In this document: piece by piece, positions 1-6,980 of the stretch | Layout of the letters: every line of letters starts with the position of its first letter | Numbering within the stretch: position 1 is the stretch's first letter | Source of the DNA: CADEGZ01 sp035443705 | GTDB lineage: Bacteria; Pseudomonadota; Gammaproteobacteria; UBA6186; Azoamicaceae | Direction of reading: 5' to 3' | Assembly (NCBI GenBank): GCA_035443705.1 | Contig: DAORSV010000029.1 | Span: forward strand, 1 to 18,407 | DNA length: 18,407 nucleotides | Program-made: the position numbers and the translations under genes | The notes under the pieces: generated by a model | Told to the model about the DNA's origin: nothing | Seen by the model: the letters and a program-made list of their open reading frames with translations, nothing else | Databases searched by the model: none

Positions 1-60
1 ACGTTGGTTGACGCCCTAAAGCATTTGCCGGGTATTGCAACTGTTGATATTAGGCATTAA
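1..60 (+). CDS. C-terminal end of an unidentified protein (partial)
   Basis: Frame 1 is open from the window edge to a TAA at 58-60, while the other two forward frames stop within the first 20 bases. It encodes 19 residues, including the stretch ALKHLPGIATVDIRH. The 'LPG(I/V)..V.I' pattern is often seen as the last beta strand of small regulatory alpha/beta domains such as ACT domains, but 19 residues are far too few to name a family. It lies on the same strand as accA and ends 87 bases before it. I do not identify the gene. Confidence 0.5.
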   Translation, partial: TLVDALKHLPGIATVDIRH

Positions 61-72
61 AAAGGCATTCAA

Positions 73-104
73 ATAACTTATTTTTTGATATTTGTCTAAG
101 TTAT
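73..104 (+). terminator. A+T-rich inverted repeat between the upstream gene and accA
   Basis: ATAACTTA (73-80) and TAAGTTAT (97-104) are perfect 8-bp inverted repeats around a 16-base loop, followed by CATTTTTC. This could be a weak intrinsic terminator for the upstream gene or a regulator binding site before accA. The stem is A+T-rich and the loop long, so a strong terminator is unlikely. I saw no convincing -35/-10 pair in 61-147. Confidence 0.3.
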
Positions 105-147
105 CATTTTTCGGTAACCTTAAGGTGTCTTAGGGGGAACACGTCAA

Positions 148-1101
148 ATGAGTTTAAGCACAAATTATTTAGAATTTGAACGACCTATTGCAGAGCTAGA
201 AGCGAAGATAGAAGAACTTCGGCTGGTTGGTACAGATAGTGTTATCAATATTCAAGAAGAAATTAGTCGTCTGGCAGATAAAAGCCGGGAATTGACTGAA
301 TCCATCTTTCGCGCTTTAACTGCATGGCAGGTTGTACAACTTGCGCGTCACCCGCAACGGCCTTTTACCTTAGATTACATTTCTCGTATTTTTACGGATT
401 TTGAAGAGCTACATGGCGATCGCGCTTATGCAGACGACAAGGCTTTGGTGATGGGGCTTGCGCGTTTAGATGGCGAGCCGGTGATGATTATTGGACAGCA
501 AAAGGGGCGTGATACCAAAGAAAAAATAGCGCGACATTTTGGTATGCCACACCCCGAAGGTTATCGTAAAGCATTACGTGCTGCTAAATTGGCTGCAAAA
601 TTTCAGATTCCTATCATTACGTTTATTGATACTCCGGGTGCTTACCCGGGTGTTGGTGCAGAGGCGAGAGGTCAAAGCGAAGCAATTGCTCGTAACCTTC
701 TTGTCTTTTCGCAATTAGAAGTGCCTATTTTATGCGTCGTGATTGGCGAAGGGTGTTCGGGTGGTGCGCTCGGTATTGGCGTTGGTGATAAAACCTTAAT
801 GTTAGAATATGCGTATTATGCAACGATTTCGCCAGAAGGATGCGCGACTATTTTGTGGAAAAGCGCTTCTAAAGCTTCCGAGGCAGCTGAAGTGATGGGT
901 ATTACAGCGTCTAAACTTTTAAAACTGGGTTTAATCGACGAAATTGTTTCAGAGCCTTTAGGGGGTGCACATCGAAATTTTGATGAAACCGCAGCAAATT
1001 TAAAAATATCTCTGGTGCAAAATTTACATGCATTTAAAAACCTTTCGATCGATAAATTACTTAAAAAGCGGTATCAAAGATGGATGGCAATGGGGATTTA
1101 G
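148..1101 (+). CDS. accA: Acetyl-CoA carboxylase carboxyltransferase subunit alpha
   Basis: This is the alpha subunit of the carboxyltransferase half of acetyl-CoA carboxylase. With AccD it moves the carboxyl group from biotinylated AccB to acetyl-CoA, giving malonyl-CoA for fatty acid synthesis in the cytoplasm. The 317 residues match the family's usual length (E. coli has 319) and are collinear with it. Landmarks include the N-terminal FERPIAELEAKIEEL helix, ARHPQRPFTLDYI, GDRAYADDKA, FIDTPGAYPGVGAE, the oxyanion-type GEGCSGGALGIGVGD (Cys where E. coli has Gly) and ISPEGCATILWKSA. The start is supported by AGGGGG at 132-137, ten bases upstream. The last 22 bases overlap tilS, so the two are probably translationally coupled. 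AccD is not in this window. Confidence 0.97.
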   Translation: MSLSTNYLEFERPIAELEAKIEELRLVGTDSVINIQEEISRLADKSRELTESIFRALTAWQVVQLARHPQRPFTLDYISRIFTDFEELHGDRAYADDKALVMGLARLDGEPVMIIGQQKGRDTKEKIARHFGMPHPEGYRKALRAAKLAAKFQIPIITFIDTPGAYPGVGAEARGQSEAIARNLLVFSQLEVPILCVVIGEGCSGGALGIGVGDKTLMLEYAYYATISPEGCATILWKSASKASEAAEVMGITASKLLKLGLIDEIVSEPLGGAHRNFDETAANLKISLVQNLHAFKNLSIDKLLKKRYQRWMAMGI

Positions 1102-2108
1102 TACTAACACCCGAATTAACTTTACAGAATATTCAAAAATTAACAAATGCCAAAGTGTTGTGGGTTGCTTTTAGTGGCGGACGGGATTCACATGTCTTAT
1201 TAGATCTTTTGGTGAGGGCTTTACGCGCTGGCTCTGTGCACAATAACTTCAATCCTACCGACATTCAACTCGGCGCATTACACATTCATCATGGAATTAG
1301 TCGTTTTGCAGATGCTTGGGTACAACATTGCGAAAGTGTTTGTTTGCAGTATGCAGTGCCATTCAAAGTACTTTATGTTGATGGCAAGGTGAGGGGTGGG
1401 CAAAGTCCGGAGGCGGTTGCAAGAGAAGCACGGTTTTCTGCCTTTGAGCAATTTTTAGATCAAAACCAAGTTTTGTTACTCGCACATCATGCAGCAGATC
1501 AAGCAGAAACAATTTTACTTCGGTTATTTAGAGGTAGCGGTCCATTGGGATTAGGTGGGATCCGAGAAAAAACAAGCTTAGGAAAAGGCGAATTAATTAG
1601 GCCATTGTTAGCAGTCTCTTTCGACGCGATTGTAGAATATGCTAAACATAGAAAATTAAATTGGATCGAAGATGACAGTAATACAGATATACGGTTTGAT
1701 AGAAATTTTCTGAGAAACGAAGTAATGCCGCTATTAAATGCGAGATGGCCGCATGCTGTTCGTTCTACAAATCGTGCGGGCGAGCTCTGTTTTGAAGCGG
1801 CTGTAGTGGGTGAAAGCATTGCAGCGCAAGATTTGGAAACGATAAAAGGGTTGGCAGCAGACGCACTTTCGGTGTCTCGTCTTTTGGCGCTCGATAGTAT
1901 TCGCCGGCGAGGAGCCATTCGTTATTGGCTTCAACGTTTAGGGCATGCCTTACCCAGTCGTTCTCACATGGAACGCATCGATCGCGAGGTCTTGATGGCT
2001 AAGCCGGGTGCTAAGCCAAGATTGAAAATTGGTCTGTATGAGATTAGTAGACACAAAGATGAGCTTAAAGTTAGCCAGCAAACAGTTTCTGTGCGTTTGA
2101 ACTTTTAG
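1080..2108 (+). CDS. tilS: tRNA(Ile)-lysidine synthase, short form without the C-terminal domain
   Basis: TilS adds lysine to the wobble cytidine of tRNA-Ile(CAU), changing both its decoding (AUG to AUA) and its charging. It is normally essential. The N-terminal N-type ATP pyrophosphatase domain is clear: FSGGRDS at residues 31-37 is the PP-loop, followed by LHIHHGIS, the AHHAADQAETILLRLFRGSGPLGLGGI region, LIRPLL, and the WIEDDSNTD..FDRNFLRNEVMPLL signature. A second domain follows (RRGAIRYWLQRLG, RLKIGLYEISRHKDEL). The protein then ends at 342 residues, against about 430 in E. coli, so the distal C-terminal tRNA-binding domain is missing. Naturally short TilS enzymes such as that of Aquifex show this can be functional. 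The start lies inside accA with no strong Shine-Dalgarno, consistent with coupling. Confidence 0.93.
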   Translation: MDGNGDLVLTPELTLQNIQKLTNAKVLWVAFSGGRDSHVLLDLLVRALRAGSVHNNFNPTDIQLGALHIHHGISRFADAWVQHCESVCLQYAVPFKVLYVDGKVRGGQSPEAVAREARFSAFEQFLDQNQVLLLAHHAADQAETILLRLFRGSGPLGLGGIREKTSLGKGELIRPLLAVSFDAIVEYAKHRKLNWIEDDSNTDIRFDRNFLRNEVMPLLNARWPHAVRSTNRAGELCFEAAVVGESIAAQDLETIKGLAADALSVSRLLALDSIRRRGAIRYWLQRLGHALPSRSHMERIDREVLMAKPGAKPRLKIGLYEISRHKDELKVSQQTVSVRLNF

Positions 2109-2125
2109 TTGCGATCTGATAAAAT
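2097..2125 (+). promoter_or_regulatory. Candidate sigma-70 promoter for pyrG-kdsA-eno
   Basis: TTGAAC (2097-2102) and TAAAAT (2120-2125) are separated by exactly 17 bases, matching the -35 and -10 consensus at 4 of 6 and 5 of 6 positions. It overlaps the last codons of tilS and lies about 60 bases before the pyrG start, so it would serve the pyrG-kdsA-eno unit. Such matches occur by chance in A+T-rich DNA. Confidence 0.4.
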
Positions 2126-2188
2126 TTAACTCCGTCTATTATTAAACTTTTTAAGCAAAATCTTACCACGATGGAAATAAGGACAATG

Positions 2189-3826
2189 ATGACACGATAT
2201 GTATTTGTGACGGGTGGCGTTGTTTCTTCGTTAGGCAAAGGGATAGCAATCGCATCATTAGCGGCAATCTTAGAATCGAGAGGTCTTAAGGTGAGCCTGT
2301 TGAAATTTGATCCCTATATCAATGTTGATCCTGGCACCATGAGTCCATTTCAGCATGGTGAGGTTTTTGTAACCGAAGATGGTGCGGAGACGGATCTAGA
2401 TCTGGGATATTACGAGCGTTTTGTGCGTACCACCATGTCAAAAAGCAATAATTTTACTACGGGCCGTATTTACGCAGAGGTGATTGCACGTGAGCGTAGA
2501 GGTGAATATTTAGGCGCAACAGTTCAAGTCATTCCACATATTACAGACGAAATTAAGCGTAATATTGTTCAAGATGTCGACGCTTTTGACATTGTTTTGG
2601 TTGAAATCGGTGGAACAGTAGGAGATATCGAATCCTTACCTTTTTTGGAAGCAATTCGTCAATTAAGAATGGAATTAGGTGTCGATAGAACTCTGTTTAT
2701 ACATTTAACATTGGTGCCTTATATTCCCACTGCGGGTGAAATTAAGACAAAGCCTACTCAACATTCCGTTAAAGAATTACGCTCGATTGGTATTCAACCG
2801 GATATCTTGATTTGTCGAAGCCCTGAAAAACTTCGAGATTCGGATAGAAAAAAGATAGCACTTTTTACCAATGTTGAAGAGAATGCAGTTATTACATCCA
2901 TGGATATGCCCTCTATCTATGAAATTCCCATGGTATTACACGAACAAAAATTAGATGATATTGTTTTAGAAAAATTAAAGTTGTTAGCAAAACCTGCTAA
3001 TCTCGAAGAATGGGAGAAAGTTGTATTACATCAAAAAAATCCTAAAAAATCGATTAAGTTACTTTTGGTTGGTAAATACGTTAATTACGCCGATGCTTAT
3101 AAATCTCTAAATGAGGCATTGATCCATGCAGGCATACAAACTGAAACACATGTTAACATTGAATTTATCGATGCTGAACAGATTGAACAACACGGTGTGG
3201 CATGTTTGCGAGGAGCGCATGCGATTTTAGTGCCGGGTGGATTTGGGTCGCGCGGTATTGAAGGTAAAATCAAAACGGCACAATTTGCACGAGAAAATCA
3301 TATCCCCTATTTGGGTATTTGTCTGGGTATGCAAATTGCGGTGATTGAATTTGCGCGTCATCAAGCCAATATGCCTGCAGCAAACAGTACTGAATTTGAT
3401 CCAGACACGCTTTTTCCGGTGGTTGCTTTGGTGACCTCTTTTTTAACAGAAAGTGGGATTCAGGAAACACGCACCGAAGCCAGCGACTTGGGTGGAACCA
3501 TGCGGTTAGGAGCACAAAAATGCCAATTGATTTCTGGTAGCTTGTCTGAAAAAATTTATGGAAAAAGTGTTATTCAAGAACGCCATCGACATCGTTATGA
3601 GGTTAATAATCATTTGTTACCGCTACTCGAAAAAGCGGGTTTAAAAGTTTCGGGACGGACAATGGACGGCAATTTGGTTGAAATGATAGAAATTCCCAAT
3701 CACCCGTGGTTTGTGGCTTGCCAGTTTCATCCTGAATTTCATTCTACGCCGCGTGATAGTCATCCTTTATTTACGAAGTTTATTAAAGCAGCGATAGAAA
3801 ATGCCAAAGGAGGAAATAAATCATGA
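2189..3826 (+). CDS. pyrG: CTP synthase (glutamine-hydrolysing)
   Basis: CTP synthase makes CTP from UTP, ATP and glutamine, the last step of pyrimidine nucleotide synthesis. The N-terminal synthetase domain opens with YVFVTGGVVSSLGKG (P-loop region) and carries the KFDPYINVDPGTMSP and GEVFVTEDGAETDLDLGYYERF signatures. The C-terminal class I glutamine amidotransferase domain has LVPGGFGSRGIEGK, the nucleophile Cys378 in GICLGMQ, and the His514/Glu516 pair in HPEFHSTPRD. From this ATG the protein is 545 residues, the same as E. coli. The start at 2189 has AAGG (2179-2182) six bases upstream. An adjacent ATG at 2186 would be only three bases from it, and the frame is open back to an ATG at 2171 that would add MEIRTM, which the family does not usually have. 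The stop overlaps the kdsA start as ATGA. Confidence 0.97.
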   Translation: MTRYVFVTGGVVSSLGKGIAIASLAAILESRGLKVSLLKFDPYINVDPGTMSPFQHGEVFVTEDGAETDLDLGYYERFVRTTMSKSNNFTTGRIYAEVIARERRGEYLGATVQVIPHITDEIKRNIVQDVDAFDIVLVEIGGTVGDIESLPFLEAIRQLRMELGVDRTLFIHLTLVPYIPTAGEIKTKPTQHSVKELRSIGIQPDILICRSPEKLRDSDRKKIALFTNVEENAVITSMDMPSIYEIPMVLHEQKLDDIVLEKLKLLAKPANLEEWEKVVLHQKNPKKSIKLLLVGKYVNYADAYKSLNEALIHAGIQTETHVNIEFIDAEQIEQHGVACLRGAHAILVPGGFGSRGIEGKIKTAQFARENHIPYLGICLGMQIAVIEFARHQANMPAANSTEFDPDTLFPVVALVTSFLTESGIQETRTEASDLGGTMRLGAQKCQLISGSLSEKIYGKSVIQERHRHRYEVNNHLLPLLEKAGLKVSGRTMDGNLVEMIEIPNHPWFVACQFHPEFHSTPRDSHPLFTKFIKAAIENAKGGNKS

Positions 3827-4656
3827 CCACATCTATAATGCAATTGTGTGGCATGCCAGTTGGAAATAAAAAACCCTTCTTTTTAATCGCAGGTCCTTGT
3901 GTGATAGAAAGCGAAGCGTTAGCGCTAGACACAGCGGGTTTTTTAAAAGAAATGGCAGATCGCTTAGGCATTCATTTTATCTATAAATCTTCATTTGACA
4001 AAGCCAATCGTACTTCAGATGAATCTTTTCGGGGATTGGGTATAGAAGAAGGTTTACGCATTTTAGAATTGGTTAAAAAAAGCATTGGTGTAGCAGTCTT
4101 AACTGATGTGCATGAAGATACGCCTTTATCCGAAGTTTCATCTGTTGTGGATGTTTTGCAAACACCGGCGTTTTTATGTCGCCAAACAAATTTTATTCAG
4201 AATGTCGCACGATGCGGTTTGCCCGTGAATATTAAAAAGGGTCAATTTTTGGCGCCTTGGGATATGAAAAATGTGGTCTCTAAAGCACAGAGTGTTGGGA
4301 ATAATCAGATTATGGTGTGCGAGCGCGGGGTTAGCTTTGGATACAATAATTTAGTGTCGGATATGCGTTCATTGGCTATTCTAAGAGAAACAGGTTGTCC
4401 TGTTGTGTTTGATGTGACGCATTCTATTCAGTTGCCGGGTGGGCAAGGCAAAGCTTCGGGTGGACAGCGAGAGTTTGTACCGGTCTTGGCTCGCGCAGCG
4501 ATTGCCGTTGGGGTTGCTGGGATTTTTATGGAAACACACCCTGATCCAGATAAGGCTCTCAGTGACGGTCCAAATTCATGGCCATTGGATAAAATGGAGC
4601 AATTACTCAAGACCTTAATGCAAATAGACAAGGTGGTGAAAGATGGCAGAGATTAA
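3823..4656 (+). CDS. kdsA: 3-deoxy-8-phosphooctulonate synthase, metal-dependent type
   Basis: KdsA condenses phosphoenolpyruvate with arabinose 5-phosphate to Kdo 8-phosphate, the first committed step to the Kdo of lipid A-core, so the organism probably makes LPS. The 277 residues carry the family landmarks YKSSFDKANRTS, TDVHE, CRQTNF, KKGQFLAPWDM, CERGVSFGYNNLVSDMR, FDVTHSIQLPGGQG, SGGQREFVP and ETHPDPDKALSDGPNS. Cys26 in LIAGPCVIES stands where E. coli KdsA has a metal-independent Asn (GGMNVLES). This is known to separate metal-dependent from metal-independent enzymes, so I infer a divalent-metal enzyme. The start follows a strong AAAGGAGG (3806-3813) nine bases upstream and overlaps the pyrG stop (ATGA). 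The 3' end overlaps eno by 14 bases. Confidence 0.97.
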   Translation: MTTSIMQLCGMPVGNKKPFFLIAGPCVIESEALALDTAGFLKEMADRLGIHFIYKSSFDKANRTSDESFRGLGIEEGLRILELVKKSIGVAVLTDVHEDTPLSEVSSVVDVLQTPAFLCRQTNFIQNVARCGLPVNIKKGQFLAPWDMKNVVSKAQSVGNNQIMVCERGVSFGYNNLVSDMRSLAILRETGCPVVFDVTHSIQLPGGQGKASGGQREFVPVLARAAIAVGVAGIFMETHPDPDKALSDGPNSWPLDKMEQLLKTLMQIDKVVKDGRD

Positions 4657-6007
4657 AGATCTTAAAGCAAGAGAGATTTTAGACTCCAGAGGCACGCCCA
4701 CAATAGAGGTCGATGTCGTATTAGAATCCGGCATTATAGGGCGTGCCAGTGCGCCTTCGGGTGCTTCTACAGGCATGCACGAAGCGGTAGAATTAAGAGA
4801 CAAAGAAGCGCGATATAGTGGAAAAGGCGTGTTAAAAGCGATACATCATGTTCACACCGAAATTAAAACGGCATTATTAAATCATGACGTTCGTCATCAA
4901 AAAGGGATAGATGATATTTTAATCCGTTTGGATGACACACCGAACAAGAGTCGCTTGGGCGCAAATGCACTGATGGCCGTTTCTGTTGCAGCAGCGCGTG
5001 CGGCTTCCCGTGCTGTTAAATTGCCTTTTTATCAGTATTTAAACCAAAATCAGCTCGAAATCAAACATTCAATATTACCGGTTCCTTTAATGAATGTGAT
5101 TAATGGTGGGGCACATGCGGATAATAATATTGATATACAAGAATATATGATTCTGCCTGTGGGTGCGCCGAGTTTTAAAGAAGCCATTCGTTATGGGGTT
5201 GAAATATTTCAAGCATTAAAAAGTTTGTTAAAACAAAAAGGCTTAAGCACAAGTGTTGGAGATGAAGGCGGTTTTGCGCCACATTTATCTTCTAACGAAG
5301 CAGCCATGGAATTGATATTAGAAGCGATACAAATAGCCGGTTTTACCCCTGGAAAAGAGATTTTTCTGGCTCTTGATTTGGCCAGTAGTGAATTTTATAG
5401 CGAGGGCAAATATCATTTAGCCGGAGACAATAAAAATTTTAGTTCTGAAGAATGGGTTTCTCATTTAGTGAAATGGGTCAATCAATATCCTATTTTATCT
5501 TTGGAAGATGGGATGGCAGAAGAAGATTGGCAAGGTTGGAAATGCTTAACAGAAGCTTTGGGTAAACGCATTCAATTAGTCGGAGATGATCTTTTTGTGA
5601 CGAATACGAAAATGCTGATTCGGGGAATCCAAGAACAAATTGCCAATGCCATTCTGATTAAGCCAAACCAAATTGGCACATTAACCGAAACGTTCCATGC
5701 GATTCAAATGGCACAAGAGGCGCATTTTTCAACGATTATTTCACATCGTTCAGGTGAAACCGAAGATACGTTAATTGCAGATCTTGCCGTTGCTTCGAAT
5801 GCGAGTCAAATTAAAGCGGGTTCTTTGTCGCGTACAGATAGGGTTGCTAAATATAATCAGCTGCTGCGTATTGAAGAAGCATTGGGCAATAGCGCGCAAT
5901 ATGCAGGGTATGCGCCTTTTGAGCGTCTTCTGACCCGCACGACCCTCACCCGCCCTTCGGGCACCCTCTCCCGTAAAACGGGAGAGGAGAGACAGACTGG
6001 AGACTAG
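4643..6007 (+). CDS. eno: Enolase with a repeat-derived C-terminal extension
   Basis: Enolase converts 2-phosphoglycerate to phosphoenolpyruvate in glycolysis, here next to PEP-consuming kdsA. The match runs from EILDSRGTPTIEVDV through SAPSGASTG, GGAHADNNIDIQEYM and GDEGGFAP to SHRSGETEDT. Inferred magnesium ligands are Asp245, Glu288 and Asp315, with Lys340 (LIKPNQIG) as catalytic base. The product is 454 residues against about 432 in E. coli. The excess is residues 434-454, which begin just after the normal end (RIEEALGNSAQYAGYAPFERLL) and are encoded by a GC-rich palindromic element with codon use unlike the rest of the gene. The tail should be surface-exposed and dispensable. An AAGGTGG stretch at about 4630-4636, inside kdsA, is the probable ribosome binding site, so kdsA and eno are probably coupled. 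Confidence 0.96.
   Translation: MAEIKDLKAREILDSRGTPTIEVDVVLESGIIGRASAPSGASTGMHEAVELRDKEARYSGKGVLKAIHHVHTEIKTALLNHDVRHQKGIDDILIRLDDTPNKSRLGANALMAVSVAAARAASRAVKLPFYQYLNQNQLEIKHSILPVPLMNVINGGAHADNNIDIQEYMILPVGAPSFKEAIRYGVEIFQALKSLLKQKGLSTSVGDEGGFAPHLSSNEAAMELILEAIQIAGFTPGKEIFLALDLASSEFYSEGKYHLAGDNKNFSSEEWVSHLVKWVNQYPILSLEDGMAEEDWQGWKCLTEALGKRIQLVGDDLFVTNTKMLIRGIQEQIANAILIKPNQIGTLTETFHAIQMAQEAHFSTIISHRSGETEDTLIADLAVASNASQIKAGSLSRTDRVAKYNQLLRIEEALGNSAQYAGYAPFERLLTRTTLTRPSGTLSRKTGEERQTGD
5942..5987 (+). repeat. GC-rich palindromic element inside the 3' end of eno
   Basis: Two adjacent hairpins are visible. The first is GCCC/GGGC (5952-5955 with 5959-5962) around TTC. The second is a perfect 10-bp stem, CCTCTCCCGT (5965-5974) with ACGGGAGAGG (5978-5987), around AAA. 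The composition is far more G+C-rich than the flanks. The layout resembles dispersed palindromic elements with a CCCTCTCCC...GGGAGAGGG core found in many gammaproteobacterial genomes, and the in-frame placement recalls Rickettsia palindromic elements. No second copy is present in this window. There is no T-run after the stem, so it is not a typical intrinsic terminator. Confidence 0.8.
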
Positions 6008-6011
6008 TTGG

Positions 6012-6293
6012 GTGAAAAAAGGGCTGGCACTGGTTTTATGTCTTATGTTTATTGTTCTCCAATATCGACTGTGGGGAGGAGAAAGTAGTTTGTTGGATGT
6101 CTATAGACTACGAAAGGCAATTGTGAGCGAACAAAAGGGAATAGTAGAATTAACTAGAAGAAATCAAACATTAGATGCAGAACTCAAATTTTTGAAGCTA
6201 CGCCCAGAGGCTTTGGAAGAGCGTGCACGTGCAGAATTGGGTATGATTAAAAAGAATGAGACTTTTTGTTTGGTGGTGGAGCCGGCAAGATAG
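6012..6293 (+). CDS. ftsB: Cell division protein FtsB
   Basis: FtsB is a small bitopic inner-membrane protein that joins FtsL and FtsQ in the divisome and helps activate septal peptidoglycan synthesis. The 93 residues show the usual layout: a two-lysine cytoplasmic start, one membrane helix at about residues 4-21, the RLWGGESSL motif just outside the membrane, a coiled coil at about 30-65, and the conserved end LEERARAELGMIKKNETFCLVV. The start is GTG. A GGAG at 5999-6002, nine bases upstream, is the only visible ribosome binding site and lies just past the palindromic element, inside the extended eno tail. The gap from the eno stop is four bases. Confidence 0.92.
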   Translation: MKKGLALVLCLMFIVLQYRLWGGESSLLDVYRLRKAIVSEQKGIVELTRRNQTLDAELKFLKLRPEALEERARAELGMIKKNETFCLVVEPAR

Positions 6294-6303
6294 AGAGTAT
6301 AAA

Positions 6304-6861
6304 ATGCATTTTCGATTTTTAGTGTCTTGGTACGATAAAATATTGCGCTGGTCCGCACACCCCAAAGCGACGCGGTATTTAGCGTTTGTTAGTTTTATAG
6401 ACGCATCGTTGTTTCCGATTTCGCCCTTATTTATGATTTTGCCTATGGGTATTGCTGAACCAAAACGTGCTTTTCAACTTGCGGGAATTGTGATTGTGTC
6501 GTCGTTTTTTGGGGGCATCCTGGGTTATGGTCTCGGTCTTTTTGCCTTTGATGCTATCGTTAATCCTTTTATTAATATGATGGGCTATAGCGAATATTAT
6601 CAATTGGCCGCTCAATGGTTTCAGGAATGGGGTTTTTGGGCTATTTTGTTTGGGTGTGTAACACCTTTTATACCCTATAAAATTTTCACCATTGGCGCAG
6701 GTGTGATGCAATTACACTTCGGATGGTTTCTTTTAGCATCACTTGCAGGTCGAAGCATTCGGTTTTTATTAATTGCCGCGCTAATACTTTGGGGTGGACC
6801 TAAGGTCGAACCATTATTTAGAAAAACATTGCTTAAAATTACGAATTACCAACCGAGCTAA
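6304..6861 (+). CDS. yqaA: YqaA-type DedA/VTT-family inner-membrane protein
   Basis: This is a 185-residue polytopic membrane protein with the look of the YqaA branch of the DedA (SNARE-associated, VTT) superfamily. Visible landmarks are an early membrane segment with SFIDASLFPISP, a glycine-rich helix FFGGILGYGLGLFAFD, the F(G/A)CVTPFIPYKIFTIGAGVM core containing the family-type proline/charged turn, and LAGRSIRFLLIAALI near the end. About four hydrophobic segments lie at roughly residues 25-48, 57-83, 108-135 and 138-165. DedA relatives are linked to lipid transport and membrane homeostasis, but the YqaA substrate is not established. I chose the ATG at 6304 because upstream in-frame extension (to 6256) only overlaps the end of ftsB. 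It is probably in one unit with ftsB (10-base gap). Confidence 0.85.
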   Translation: MHFRFLVSWYDKILRWSAHPKATRYLAFVSFIDASLFPISPLFMILPMGIAEPKRAFQLAGIVIVSSFFGGILGYGLGLFAFDAIVNPFINMMGYSEYYQLAAQWFQEWGFWAILFGCVTPFIPYKIFTIGAGVMQLHFGWFLLASLAGRSIRFLLIAALILWGGPKVEPLFRKTLLKITNYQPS

Positions 6862-6887
6862 CAGCGTTTTAGTATAAAAATGCTTTC

Positions 6888-6918
6888 TTGTAAATACACC
6901 CTGTAATTTTCTTAAAAT
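6888..6918 (+). promoter_or_regulatory. Weak candidate promoter for rpoS
   Basis: In the 119-base gap before rpoS, TTGTAA (6888-6893) and TAAAAT (6913-6918) are the best -35/-10-like pair, with a long 19-base spacer. I offer it only as the most promoter-like place in the gap. No terminator hairpin is visible after the yqaA gene, so read-through from it is possible. Confidence 0.22.
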
Positions 6919-6980
6919 CCGAGTGTCTAATAGCCAAGTAGGATGATTTTCTGAGACATATGAGCAATACGAGGTGTTTA

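Noticed and set aside
1499..1934. Minus-strand open frames of 139 and 66 codons opposite tilS
   Set aside because: They lie wholly inside a well-supported gene, have no ribosome binding site and show no recognisable protein features.
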